64,000 bases of DNA from Gemmatimonadota bacterium (GTDB lineage Bacteria > Gemmatimonadota > Gemmatimonadetes > Gemmatimonadales > Gemmatimonadaceae). The stretch lies in contig JAQBPX010000038.1 in assembly GCA_028287305.1 (NCBI GenBank), forward strand, positions 310,001 through 374,000, written 5' to 3'. This document shows, in pieces, positions 25,516 through 34,102 of this stretch (positions within the stretch are counted from its first letter, which is position 1; the number at the start of each line of letters is the position of its first letter). The notes under the pieces are model-generated. The model saw only the letters and a program-made list of their open reading frames with translations. It did no database searches and had not been told where the DNA came from. A program made the translations under genes and the position numbers.

Positions 25516-28215
25516 TCACTCCCTCCGCAACGACTCCATCGGATCCATCGCCGCCGCCCGTCTCGCCGGCAGCCAGCTCGCGAGCCCCGCGACCACCAGC
25601 ATCACCAGGCAGCTCGCGCCCATGGTGACCGGGTCGCTGGGGCTCACGTCGTACAACAGGCCGCTCAGCACGTGCGTGGTCGCCAGCGCCCCGCCCAGCC
25701 CCGCCGCCACGCCAATCGCCGCGAGCAGCACGCCATGCCGCGCGATCATCCGCGTCACGTCACCACTCGTGGCGCCCAGCGCCATCCGCACGCCGATCTC
25801 CCGGCGCCGCACCATCACTCCATAGGCAAGCACGCCGTACAGTCCCACCGCCCCGAGCAGCAGCGCGATCACGCTCGCCGCGCCCAGCATCACCAGCACG
25901 AACCGCGTGCGCGCCGACGCCAGCGAGAGGATCTGCGACAGCGGCTGTTCGTCGTAGGTCGGCAATGCCGGGTCCGCGCGCCGCAGTATCGCGCGCAGTG
26001 GCGCAACCAGCGACTGCGGATCACCACTCCCGCGCACCTCGAGCCCCACGCTGCTCGACACGTTCACCCCCGCGCCATCGGGCGTCACGAGCGGGAAGTA
26101 CACGATCTCATCCGCCGGCTTGTCCAGCGCGGTCATGTGGACGTCGGCCACCACGCCCACCACGCTGAACCACGGGCCATCCAGCCCGGGGCGCAGCCGC
26201 TTGCCCAGCGGATCCTGGCCCTTCCAGTAACGCTCGGCGAACGCGCGGCTCACCACCGCCTCCGCCAGCGGCTTGTCCGCCGACGCGCGCTCGAACGTCC
26301 GCCCGCCCTGCAGCGGAATTCCCATGGCCGCAAAGAACCCCGAGCTCACGTTCGCCAGCGGCCGGTCCGGCGGCACCTCGTTCGGCGCCAGAGGCATCTC
26401 CTCGATCGTGAAGATGTTGTCGCTGTTGTCGCCCGAGAGCGGGATCCAGTCGGTCACCGCCACGCTGCGCACCCCCGGCAGCGCGCCCGCCTCGTCCATC
26501 ACGCGGTTCATCAGCGCCACGCGGCTCGCCGGGCTCGCATACGTTGCGCGCGGCATCGCGATGCGCATCGAGAGCACCCCGCTGGGCTCGAACCCTGGCG
26601 ACACATCCCGGAGCCGCGCGAAGCTGCGCGCCATCAACGCCGATCCCGCCACCAGCACCAGCGCGAGCGCCACCTGCCCCACCACCAGCGCACTGCGCGC
26701 CCGCTGCCGCTCCGGCCCCGCGGTCGCGGAGCGCGAGCTCGACTTGAGCACCACCGCCGGCACCAGCTTCCTCGAGCGCAGCACCGGAAGCAGGCTCACG
26801 AGCACCGCCGCGACCGTCGTGACGAGCAACGCGAACGCCACGACGCGCGCATCCACATGCACCTCCGCCAGCCGCGGCAGTTCGAGAGCATTCGGCGCCG
26901 CCTGCAACGCGCGAATGCCGGTCATCGCCAGCAGCGTGCCGAGCACGCCCCCCGCGGCGCTGAGCAGCAGCGCTTCCGGCAGGTACTGCGCGGCCAGCAC
27001 GCCTCGCCCTGCCCCGAGCGCGACGCGAATCGCAATGTCGCGCTCAGCCCCCTCGGCGCGAACCAGGAACAGGCTCGCGACGTTGGCGCACGCGATGATC
27101 AACAGCAATCCCACCGCGCCGAGCAAGATCCAGAGCATCCCCTGCACGTCGCCCACGATCGCGTCGCGCAGCGGGCGCACCACCGGCGCGAGGCGCGCCT
27201 GCGCCATCATCTCTCGCGGGATGTTCGACGGGAACTCGTCGAGCAGTCGCGGCAGGTAGCGCTCCAGCTCGGCGCGCGCCGTCGCGAGCGTCGCGCCCGC
27301 GCGCAGCCGCCCGACGGCCTCGAAGTTGAAGCTCGCCGGATTCGCATGCGCGGCGTCGAACGCGATCGGCACCCACGCGTCGCTCCGCCCCGGAAACGCG
27401 AAGCCATCCGGCATGACGCCGATCACCTCGCGCTGCACGCCGTCCACGTTCACCAGCTTGCCGAGCGCGCGAGGGTCGCTCCCGAACGTGCGAGCCCAGA
27501 ACGCGCGAGAAATCACGATCACCGGGCTCGCGCTCAGCTCGTCGTCGCGCGCCGAGATCACGCGCCCCGCCACCGGCGTGGCGCGCAGCGTGGGGAAGAA
27601 GCTGCCCGTCACCGCCGCCACCGCCACGCGCTCCGGCGTGCCGTCAGCCGCCGCGCTGCGCACGTTGGCGTGACCCATCCGGTAGCCCGTTATGTGCTCG
27701 AACGCCTGCGTCGCGTGGCGCTCGTAGAGCAGGATGGTGCCGTCGCTCTGGTCCACCGTGCTGCGCCCCGAGATCTGGATCGAGTGCGACAGTCGCACCA
27801 GCCGCTCCGGCTCGGCGAAGGGCAGCGGCCGGATCAGAATCCCGTCCACCACCGAGAACACCGCGGTGGCCGCGCCGATGCCCAGCGCCAGCATCACGAT
27901 CACCGCCGCCGCGAATCCCGGCGCCGAGCGCAGGCGTCGCAGCGCGAATCGCGCGTGCAGCAGCGCGGTGGTGACGATCTCGAGTCGCTTCATTCTGCGG
28001 TTCCGCTCGTGGCTCAGGTCAATGCAGCGCTCCCGCACCCGCGAGATGTCGCCGAAGCGCCGCTGCGCCTCATCCTGCGCGTCCCGTTCGCCCAGGCCGG
28101 CTTCGCACAGCAGCTCGGCGCGCATCGCGAGGTGGAACGCGAGCTCGTCGTCCACGTCGCGCTCCGGCGGCGTGCGCCAGAAGCGCCGCTCGCGCAGCCA
28201 CCGCGCGCCGCTCAT
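25516..28215 (-). CDS. ADOP-type ABC transporter permease (FtsX/MacB-like)
   Basis: An 899-aa membrane protein. It begins with the cytoplasmic ADOP segment (RDVDDELAFHLAMRAELL...RRFGDISRVRE), then a first MacB/FtsX half: helix RSAPGFAAAVIVMLALGIGAA, periplasmic MacB_PCD domain, and three helices (LLGAVGLLLIIACANVASLF). A second half repeats this, ending RREIGVRMALGATSGDV and the conserved PARRAAAMDPMESLR. About eight membrane helices in total. These permeases work with an ATPase encoded elsewhere, as none is adjacent. The start overlaps the PadR stop (ATGA), so it is the target of that repressor. Confidence 0.9.
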   Translation of the reverse strand: MSGARWLRERRFWRTPPERDVDDELAFHLAMRAELLCEAGLGERDAQDEAQRRFGDISRVRERCIDLSHERNRRMKRLEIVTTALLHARFALRRLRSAPGFAAAVIVMLALGIGAATAVFSVVDGILIRPLPFAEPERLVRLSHSIQISGRSTVDQSDGTILLYERHATQAFEHITGYRMGHANVRSAAADGTPERVAVAAVTGSFFPTLRATPVAGRVISARDDELSASPVIVISRAFWARTFGSDPRALGKLVNVDGVQREVIGVMPDGFAFPGRSDAWVPIAFDAAHANPASFNFEAVGRLRAGATLATARAELERYLPRLLDEFPSNIPREMMAQARLAPVVRPLRDAIVGDVQGMLWILLGAVGLLLIIACANVASLFLVRAEGAERDIAIRVALGAGRGVLAAQYLPEALLLSAAGGVLGTLLAMTGIRALQAAPNALELPRLAEVHVDARVVAFALLVTTVAAVLVSLLPVLRSRKLVPAVVLKSSSRSATAGPERQRARSALVVGQVALALVLVAGSALMARSFARLRDVSPGFEPSGVLSMRIAMPRATYASPASRVALMNRVMDEAGALPGVRSVAVTDWIPLSGDNSDNIFTIEEMPLAPNEVPPDRPLANVSSGFFAAMGIPLQGGRTFERASADKPLAEAVVSRAFAERYWKGQDPLGKRLRPGLDGPWFSVVGVVADVHMTALDKPADEIVYFPLVTPDGAGVNVSSSVGLEVRGSGDPQSLVAPLRAILRRADPALPTYDEQPLSQILSLASARTRFVLVMLGAASVIALLLGAVGLYGVLAYGVMVRRREIGVRMALGATSGDVTRMIARHGVLLAAIGVAAGLGGALATTHVLSGLLYDVSPSDPVTMGASCLVMLVVAGLASWLPARRAAAMDPMESLRRE

Positions 28216-28547
28216 GGTTTCGCGGCTTCCAGCACGCGCCCCATGGTCGCCACGAAGTTGCGCCACCGGTTCTCCTCGGCGCGCAGCATGCGCCGGCCGA
28301 GCGCGGTGAGCGAGTAGAACTTGGCGCGGCGGCCATTGTCCGACACGCCCCACTCGGCGGCGATCCATCCCTCGGCTTCCAGGCGGTAGAGCGCGGGGTA
28401 GAGCGAGCCTTCCTGGAGGTTGAGCTCCTCGCCGGAGACGGTCTCGATCCAGCGCGAGATCCCGAATCCGTGCGACGGATTCCAGCTCAGCGCCTTGAGG
28501 ACCAGGAGCTCGATGGTGCCGTAGTGGTCGCGTTCCAGCTTCGCCAT
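28212..28547 (-). CDS. PadR-family transcriptional regulator
   Basis: A 111-aa winged-helix protein: ELLVLKALSWNPSHGFGISRWIE, then [25 protein letters not shown], and the wing NGRRAKFYSLTALGRR, all typical of short PadR regulators. The C-terminal helix is short, as in the ADOP-linked subgroup. PadR proteins repress their own operon and release on ligand or stress. The gene overlaps the ADOP permease by four bases and has a palindrome at its promoter. A second PadR of the same type is at 45983-46327. Confidence 0.92.
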   Translation of the reverse strand: MAKLERDHYGTIELLVLKALSWNPSHGFGISRWIETVSGEELNLQEGSLYPALYRLEAEGWIAAEWGVSDNGRRAKFYSLTALGRRMLRAEENRWRNFVATMGRVLEAAKP

Positions 28548-28554
28548 GTGTCTC

Positions 28555-28600
28555 CCTCAGAATTCTGAGGAAGTATTTCACCGACGTGCGAATCGCGCAA
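28555..28600 (-). promoter_or_regulatory. Promoter with palindromic candidate operator for the PadR-ADOP operon
   Basis: On the minus strand a -35-like TTGCGC (28600-28595) lies 17 bases from a -10-like AATACT (28577-28572). Just downstream is a perfect 16-bp palindrome, CCTCAGAATTCTGAGG (28570-28555), covering the expected transcription start. PadR regulators bind such palindromes and autoregulate, so this is the likely operator. The boxes are only moderately close to consensus. Confidence 0.5.
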
Positions 28601-28608
28601 GAGCCGGC

Positions 28609-29484
28609 CTACTCCGCCACGTATCTCCACCCTGCGGCTTCCTTCCGCCACACCGTGAAGAACGGGAATGGCGCCGGCGCCGGCTTTCCATCGTCCGGGT
28701 GGAGCGTGATGCGCCCCAGGCTCAGCCCCATGTCCCCACTGCGCGCCACGATCGCGACGTCCGAGCCCCACGTGAGGTTCTTCGAGTCCCCGCCCGACGC
28801 GATGCCGGCGACCACTTCCTCCAGGCCGTGACGGAAGTCGATGTCGCCCGGTCCGCCCAGGTGCGTGGCGCCAGCTGAGCCGAAGCTGCGGAACGCGGCC
28901 ACCGTGCCGCGCACGCCGGCGTCGGCGGAGAACGCACTCTCCGCCGCCGCCAGTTCGCGCGCCGCCGCCAGCGAATCCATCCCCGTGGCCGCGACCAGCT
29001 GTGCGGGAAACGAGCGCGACGCCACCTCTCCCGGCGCACGCGCTGCGCGCTTGTATGCCCGGATCCGCCACGCGCCGTTCTCGCGCACCCAGTACGCCAG
29101 GTACTTCATGGGAATCATGGTGCCGTCGGCGCGACGCAGCGTGGCGAAGCCGTAGGTGTAGCCGTTCGTGCCGTCAGCCGACACGTCGCCCGACACCGGT
29201 GCCCACTCCAGCGTGGAGGTCACGTTGGCGGGGTTCGACGCGAACAGCTCGCGCGCCGCCGCCTGCCCCGTGGCAATCCTGCCACCCCCCACCACCTGCA
29301 CGTCCGTCGAGAAGCCCGCGAGCAGCTTGTCGATCATCGGCAGCTGCGGCGTGGCCGCGCCCATCGCGCGATCGGCGGCGAACAGCTCCTCGCGTGCGGA
29401 CGCGGGCGACGCGAGCGAGGTGGACGCGCCCTGTGCGCAGGCGAGCGCGGCGAGGGCCAGGGAAGACAGGATGAGGTTTCGCAT
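28609..29484 (-). CDS. Lipoprotein with two NTF2-like (DUF4440/SnoaL) domains
   Basis: A 291-aa protein with a lipobox (ALAALACAQG). The mature part has two similar NTF2-like cone domains: residues about 30-150 (REELFAADRAMG; MKYLAYWVRENGAWRIRAYKR) and 160-290 (AARELAAAESAFSADAG; FPFFTVWRKEAAGWRYVAE). Each ends in the W-x-x-x-x-G-x-W-R block typical of DUF4440. These pockets bind small ligands; no catalytic residues can be assigned. It lies upstream of the PadR gene on the same strand with its own likely promoter. Confidence 0.72.
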   Translation of the reverse strand: MRNLILSSLALAALACAQGASTSLASPASAREELFAADRAMGAATPQLPMIDKLLAGFSTDVQVVGGGRIATGQAAARELFASNPANVTSTLEWAPVSGDVSADGTNGYTYGFATLRRADGTMIPMKYLAYWVRENGAWRIRAYKRAARAPGEVASRSFPAQLVAATGMDSLAAARELAAAESAFSADAGVRGTVAAFRSFGSAGATHLGGPGDIDFRHGLEEVVAGIASGGDSKNLTWGSDVAIVARSGDMGLSLGRITLHPDDGKPAPAPFPFFTVWRKEAAGWRYVAE

Positions 29485-29664
29485 CCGCGCAGGATACCAG
29501 CCGCGAGCCGGTCGCGCTGTTCGCTTTTGGTCATCCCCGGGGCGCCCCCGTTTGTCCCGGCGCCCAGATGCATTTCACCACCGCGCCACGCGCCCTGCAC
29601 CACCCGGCATGCGCCTCAGCCCATTCCACGCGTTTGGTCCCTCGCACGCAATAATCTTCAAGCC

Positions 29665-30219
29665 ATGCGCATCCTCACCTCACGACTCGCTCCACTGCTC
29701 GTCCTCGTCGCCGCCCCGCGGCTGGCAGGCGCGCAATCGCCCCATCCCGCCGCACTGCGTCGCACATCGCGGCCCGACGTCGCCCTCGTTGCCGCCACGC
29801 AGGCACCCACGCAGGCACCCACACACGCACCCACGCAAGCGAGCGTGGTCGCCAGCTCGCTCGCAGGCGCCGCGGGCTCGCTCGCCGGAATCGGCGCGGT
29901 GATGCTCACCGTCCACTGTACCTCGCGCGACAACGACGAAGCCTGCGGCATCTCCCGCATTCTCGGCGCCGGCGCCGCGGGGATCGCCGGCTCCGTGGTG
30001 GCCGTGGCCCTCTTCTCGTCCCGCGCAGGCGTGTCGCGCTCGGCCGCCGGCGCCCTGCTCGGCAGCACGCTCGGCACCGCGCTCGCCCTCGGCGCGCACT
30101 ATGCGCTCAATCACGACTCGGCCCGAAACCTGGGCGACACCGCCGTCATTCCGCTCTTCGTGATCGGCCAGGGAGTGGGAGCAGCGCTCGGCTCGCGTGC
30201 GTTCGCGAGGCGGTCGTAG
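29665..30219 (+). CDS. Exported glycine/alanine-rich membrane protein
   Basis: A 184-aa protein with a signal peptide (RLAPLLVLVAAPRLAGAQ). A short repeat region (TQAPTQAPTHAPTQAS) follows, then alternating hydrophobic segments rich in Gly and Ala (SLAGAAGSLAGIGAVMLTV; ILGAGAAGIAGSVVAVALF; ALLGSTLGTALALGA; VIGQGVGAALGSRAF). Such glycine-zipper-like helices are found in small outer-membrane or envelope proteins. Two cysteines (VHCTSRDNDEACG) may be linked. Family not recognised. Confidence 0.55.
   Translation: MRILTSRLAPLLVLVAAPRLAGAQSPHPAALRRTSRPDVALVAATQAPTQAPTHAPTQASVVASSLAGAAGSLAGIGAVMLTVHCTSRDNDEACGISRILGAGAAGIAGSVVAVALFSSRAGVSRSAAGALLGSTLGTALALGAHYALNHDSARNLGDTAVIPLFVIGQGVGAALGSRAFARRS
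29797..29844 (+). repeat. Four 12-bp tandem repeats
   Basis: Units ACGCAGGCACCC (29797 and 29809), ACACACGCACCC (29821) and ACGCAAGCGAGC (29833) lie in frame and encode TQAP, TQAP, THAP and TQAS. The array lengthens a Pro/Thr linker after the signal peptide and could vary in copy number between strains. Confidence 0.7.
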
Positions 30220-30267
30220 CACATTCAGGAGCGCCCCGGATCACGTGACCCCCCAGCTCACGCCGCC

Positions 30268-30831
30268 ATGACCCCACAGCTCGACGCCCTCATCGCGCAG
30301 TTTCACGCGGCATCCCGCCGCCTGCACGCGCTCACCGATACCCTGCCCCACGATCGATGGAACGCGCGCGCCACTCCGGCGAGCTGGTCGGTGGCCGAGT
30401 GCGTCGCGCACCTCAACCTGACGTCGGCGGCGTACGAGCCGCGCTTCACCCAGGCCCTCGTCGACGCTCGCGCCCTCGGCCCCCGCAACGGCAAGGCGCT
30501 GAAAATGGACGTCCCCGGCCGAATCCTCTCCGCCCTCATCGGCCCCATGCTGCGCATCGGCGGCTGGAAGTTCGGCCGAATGCCCACCACTCCCGCGTTC
30601 GTGCCCAGTGGTGACCAGCCGAAGGATGCGGTGATGAGTGAGTTCGACGCGCGCACCGCCTTCATGGTGCAGTTCCTGGGCTCCGCGCAGGAACTGCCGA
30701 TCGACCGTGTAAGGATTTCGTCGCCCTTCAACGAGAAGATGAAGTACAGCCTCTGGTCGGCGCTCCTCATCCTGCCGCGTCACGCGCAGCGGCACATCGA
30801 GCAGGCGGAGAATGTGTGGCACGGTCGGTGA
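30268..30831 (+). CDS. DinB-family protein (four-helix bundle, metal-binding)
   Basis: A 187-aa cytoplasmic protein with the DinB_2 pattern: LHALTDTLPHDRWNARATPASWSV then AECVAHLN with His48, and at the C-terminus LPRHAQRHIEQAE with His172 and His176. The three histidines form the usual divalent-metal site. Members include thiol-dependent transferases and stress-induced proteins; the substrate here is unknown. It stands alone between an exported protein and a lipoprotein gene. Confidence 0.82.
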   Translation: MTPQLDALIAQFHAASRRLHALTDTLPHDRWNARATPASWSVAECVAHLNLTSAAYEPRFTQALVDARALGPRNGKALKMDVPGRILSALIGPMLRIGGWKFGRMPTTPAFVPSGDQPKDAVMSEFDARTAFMVQFLGSAQELPIDRVRISSPFNEKMKYSLWSALLILPRHAQRHIEQAENVWHGR

Positions 30832-30884
30832 CGGATGACTCGTCGCGCCGGTTGTGCCCAGGGTAGCCCTCACCAGGAGTAGTC

Positions 30885-31625
30885 ATGTCGCTGCACCGCC
30901 CGTCCTCCCTCGTCGCGCTCGCGACGGTCATCGTGCTCGCCGCCGCCTGCGGATCCGATTCCACGTCGCCCGTCGCCACGCAGAATGGTGACAAGATCGC
31001 CTTCACCAGCGCACAGGTGAGCTCGCTCGACAGCTCCGGTGGCGTGATCGTCGCCTCGAACCCGGGAGACCCAACACTGCGGGCGCTCCTCGATTCCACG
31101 CTGATGGTGTTCAAGGCTGGCGTGGAAGCGCAGAAGGTGGCCGTCACCACGAACGTGACCACCGCCCCACTCTACTTCGCCGGCATCCATCGCGTGGTCA
31201 GCCGCGCGAGCGGCTCCTTCTCCACCTGGAACGTGGTGGGCATGGACGATCCCGCGAAGCTCACGAGCCTGGTCGAGGTCAGCGGCTTCGCGTCGTCCAC
31301 GAACGCCACCGCGCCCACCTCGGTGAGCGGCACCATCGGCGACGGAACCGGCGTGGTGAACGCGCTCTTCCTCAACGTGACGCAGGCCGGGATCGTCACC
31401 AGGTGGAATGCGAACACCGGCACCGTGAGCATCACCAGCGACGCGCCCACCGGCACCTGCCCCGCGGGGATGAGCACCGCGAACACCGCCTGCTCCATCG
31501 AGGTGATGCACCTGCACTTCACCGCGAACGCGGCGAGTGGCAGCAATGGCGCTGGCGCGCGCTCGGCCGTGGTCCCGAGCGACGTGAGCATCCCGACCAT
31601 CCGCCTCACCTACACGGGGCCGTAA
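30885..31625 (+). CDS. Lipoprotein of unknown function
   Basis: A 246-aa lipoprotein (lipobox VLAAACGSDS). The rest is beta-rich with Ser/Thr/Gly-rich stretches (SGFASSTNATAPTSVSGTIGDG) and a late Cys pair (TGTCPAGMSTANTAC). It resembles a beta-sandwich surface protein without an evident active site. The following erythromycin-esterase-like gene starts seven bases after its stop, so they are probably co-transcribed. No family recognised. Confidence 0.6.
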   Translation: MSLHRPSSLVALATVIVLAAACGSDSTSPVATQNGDKIAFTSAQVSSLDSSGGVIVASNPGDPTLRALLDSTLMVFKAGVEAQKVAVTTNVTTAPLYFAGIHRVVSRASGSFSTWNVVGMDDPAKLTSLVEVSGFASSTNATAPTSVSGTIGDGTGVVNALFLNVTQAGIVTRWNANTGTVSITSDAPTGTCPAGMSTANTACSIEVMHLHFTANAASGSNGAGARSAVVPSDVSIPTIRLTYTGP

Positions 31626-31632
31626 GCCGAGC

Positions 31633-32931
31633 ATGATGCGCCGGGCAGGCCGCACGATTGCGGTGGCGGCCTGCCTGGGCCTCGTGCTTGTACCGCCCTG
31701 CCGCGCGCAGGTCAGCCCGGCACCCGCCGACGCGTTCATCGCGTGGGCGCGCACGCGCGCGATCCCCGTTGCATCCTCCGGCGACGCACTCGCCCGACTC
31801 GCGAAGGGCGCTCGCGTGATCGGCATCGGGGAGTCGTCACACGGCACCCACGAGTTCGCGCTCTCGCGCGCCGCGCTCACGGAATCGCTCCGCTCCCGCA
31901 TGCGCATCTCGGCGGTGATCCTCGAGTCGAGCCTCGTCTCCGCACGCCAGGTGGACCGCTGGATCACCGGCGCCACCGATTCCCTCCCCGACTTCGACCG
32001 CGACGTGAGCTACGGATGGGGCGCGCAGCCGGAGCTGCGCGAGTCGCTGGCCGAGCTACGCAAGCAGAACCTCGCGCAGCCCGCCGCGCGCCGAATCCAT
32101 TTCTATGGCATGGACCTCCCGGCGAACGGCGGCGGCAGCATCATCCCCGCGCTCGCGCCGGCGTGGGAGTACCTGGTCCGCGTGGATCCCGCGTACGCCC
32201 GCCTCTCCCGCGCGCGCATCGCACCGCTGGCCGAGCGGCTCTCCAGCGAGGGCTACGGGATCATCGGGCGCTATGCGGCCCTGTCGCAGCCGGACCGCGA
32301 CACGCTCGCACGTGCGCTGCGCGAACTGGTCGCGCATCTCACGAAGGGCGAGTCGCGCTACGTGAAGGCCAGCGGTCGCGACGACTTCGACTGGGCACTC
32401 CGCTCAGCCACCGTGGCCATGCAGGTGGAGGTCGCGGCGCGCGTCGGCTGGAACGATGCCAGTAATCCGCGGGACCAGGCGATGGCGAGCAACGTCCTCT
32501 GGATCTCGCGGCGCGAGTCGAGTCGCGGCTCCGTGATCGTCTGGTCGCACAACCTCCATGTGTCGCGCGCGCCGATCGGCGGTCCCGTGTTCGCCGGCAG
32601 GGGCGGCGAACCCATGGTCCGCAGCATGGGACAGTGGCTCGCCGCATCGCTCGGCTCACGCTACGTGGCGATCGGGTCCGCCTTTCGCGCCAGCTCACTG
32701 GACGAGGGACCGGTGGCACCCGATTCGGCCAGCCTGGACGCGGTGCTTTCGCGGCTCGGCCCATCCTTCTTCCTGTCACTCGTTCCGGCGCCGCATGCTG
32801 GTGCTGCCGCGAGCTGGCTGGCCGGCACGCATCCGAAACGAGTAGAGGGCGGCTACGTCACCATGCCGCTGCGCCCGTCATTCGATGCCGTGCTGTTCGT
32901 CGACTCGCTGAGCGCCTCCCACCACCCGTAG
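31633..32931 (+). CDS. Erythromycin esterase-like hydrolase, exported
   Basis: A 432-aa protein with a signal peptide ending LVPPCRAQ. The signature GESSHGTHEF (His70) is the catalytic motif region of the EreA/EreB superfamily; other shared blocks are VILESSLVSARQVDRWI, RIHFYGMDLP, NPRDQAMASNVLWI and VIVWSHNLHVSR. The family hydrolyses esters, including macrolide lactones in true resistance enzymes, but most chromosomal members have unknown substrates. Secretion argues against a simple cytoplasmic antibiotic-inactivating role. Confidence 0.8.
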   Translation: MMRRAGRTIAVAACLGLVLVPPCRAQVSPAPADAFIAWARTRAIPVASSGDALARLAKGARVIGIGESSHGTHEFALSRAALTESLRSRMRISAVILESSLVSARQVDRWITGATDSLPDFDRDVSYGWGAQPELRESLAELRKQNLAQPAARRIHFYGMDLPANGGGSIIPALAPAWEYLVRVDPAYARLSRARIAPLAERLSSEGYGIIGRYAALSQPDRDTLARALRELVAHLTKGESRYVKASGRDDFDWALRSATVAMQVEVAARVGWNDASNPRDQAMASNVLWISRRESSRGSVIVWSHNLHVSRAPIGGPVFAGRGGEPMVRSMGQWLAASLGSRYVAIGSAFRASSLDEGPVAPDSASLDAVLSRLGPSFFLSLVPAPHAGAAASWLAGTHPKRVEGGYVTMPLRPSFDAVLFVDSLSASHHP

Positions 32932-32954
32932 CCACGCCCCAACGGAGATCCGCC

Positions 32955-33506
32955 ATGTTCCATCGTCACCTGGTCCGCTCACTCGCTGCCGCCGCGGCGT
33001 TCGCGCTTTCTGCTCGTGTCGTGAGCGCCCAGGCGCTCAACCCCCAGGACGTGCAGGACGCCATCGCGGTGCGCGCCGAGATCACCTCCGAGTATGCGAA
33101 GTGGGGCAAGGCTCGCCTGGCGCATGATCGGGCCACCTTCGACCAGATGCTGGCGCCGGACTTCTGGGTGCAGCCGCAGCCCGATGGCCCGAAGCTGGAG
33201 CGCGCCACCTTCATCGACCGCATCGCGCGCACCGGCGCGGGACCGGCGCTCGTGCGCTTCGAGAGCCACATCCTCACCCTGCAGCACCTGGCGGATGGCA
33301 CATGGGTCGCCGTGATCACCGAGAAGCTGGAGGGCAATCGCACCACGCCCGACGGTGCCACCGTGCGCTCCGCGTCGCTCTGGATCACGCGCGATGGCTG
33401 GAAGAAGGTGGATGGCCAGTGGCGCATCGGCTTCAGCCAGGGCGTGGGCACGCAGGTCTGGCCCACCGGCAACCCGCCCTTCGCCGACTGGGGCAGCGCG
33501 CAATGA
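32955..33506 (+). CDS. Exported NTF2-like (DUF4440) protein
   Basis: A 183-aa protein with a signal peptide (residues 1-25, ending VVSAQ). The mature domain is NTF2-like: EYAKWGKARLAHDRATFDQMLAPDFWVQ and LWITRDGWKKVDGQWRIGFSQG, the latter being the conserved W-x-x-x-x-G-x-W-R strand. Function is unknown; such domains bind ligands or act as small isomerases. The stop overlaps the ATG of the CHRD lipoprotein gene downstream (ATGA). Confidence 0.75.
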   Translation: MFHRHLVRSLAAAAAFALSARVVSAQALNPQDVQDAIAVRAEITSEYAKWGKARLAHDRATFDQMLAPDFWVQPQPDGPKLERATFIDRIARTGAGPALVRFESHILTLQHLADGTWVAVITEKLEGNRTTPDGATVRSASLWITRDGWKKVDGQWRIGFSQGVGTQVWPTGNPPFADWGSAQ

Positions 33507-34036
33507 GGATCAGGCGCGCGCTCGCCCTGCTGCTCGCCCTGCTGCTCGTCGCGGCCGCAGCGTGCGGTGGCCCGGACTGCATCGACGAGTCGCGCGGCCT
33601 CAACACCTCGTCGGTGCTCGCACCATTGCCCAACTCCGCGAGCCTGGCCGACACCGGCAGCGCGGGGATCACGATGAACGAGTCGCGCAATCACACCAGC
33701 CGTCACGTCACCTACCAGCGCCTCGACTGGAGCGTGCGCGTATACATCCCGCGCAACACCGTGACGTCGGCGCAGCTGCGCGAGGTGGGCACGGACCGCC
33801 TGCTGTTCACCTTCCCCCCCACCGCCACGGGCGACGAGCACGCGTATTCGCAGTCCTCGTCGCCGGCCGACTACGCCGGCGACGTGCCCTGGAACGAGCT
33901 CTATCAGCTGGTGGGCTCGGGCAGGACCTACCTCGACGTGCGCTCCACGCGGTATCCCGGTGGTCACCTGCGGGGAACGGTGGGTCCCGCGCCGGTGGGG
34001 AGCTGGGAAGGGTTCGTGCACTCGTACTGCTCGTAG
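33503..34036 (+). CDS. CHRD-domain-like lipoprotein
   Basis: A 177-aa lipoprotein (lipobox VAAAACGGPD). The C-terminal segment YLDVRSTRYPGGHLRGTVG matches the end of CHRD domains (N-V-H-T-x-x-x-P-x-G-x-I-R-G), the immunoglobulin-like module first seen in chordin. The middle (RVYIPRNTVTSAQLREVGTDRLLFTF) fits the preceding strands. Two Cys near the N-terminus and one near the C-terminus may pair. It starts inside the previous stop, so the two are one operon. Confidence 0.65.
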   Translation: MRIRRALALLLALLLVAAAACGGPDCIDESRGLNTSSVLAPLPNSASLADTGSAGITMNESRNHTSRHVTYQRLDWSVRVYIPRNTVTSAQLREVGTDRLLFTFPPTATGDEHAYSQSSSPADYAGDVPWNELYQLVGSGRTYLDVRSTRYPGGHLRGTVGPAPVGSWEGFVHSYCS

Positions 34037-34102
34037 CGACTCAGCCCGCACCCTCGCGTCTCGGCCCAGCGTCGCTTCCTCAGCCTGGGGCGGGCGGTAG
34101 CG

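Noticed and set aside
25201-28317. A plus-strand open frame of more than 1000 codons antisense to the ADOP permease.
   Set aside because: It is rich in Arg/His/Ala and without domains, as expected for the antisense frame of a high-GC gene; the minus-strand frame has full ADOP signatures.
31633-32931. A macrolide resistance gene.
   Set aside because: Only superfamily-level motifs of erythromycin esterase are visible and the protein is exported, so no resistance role can be claimed.
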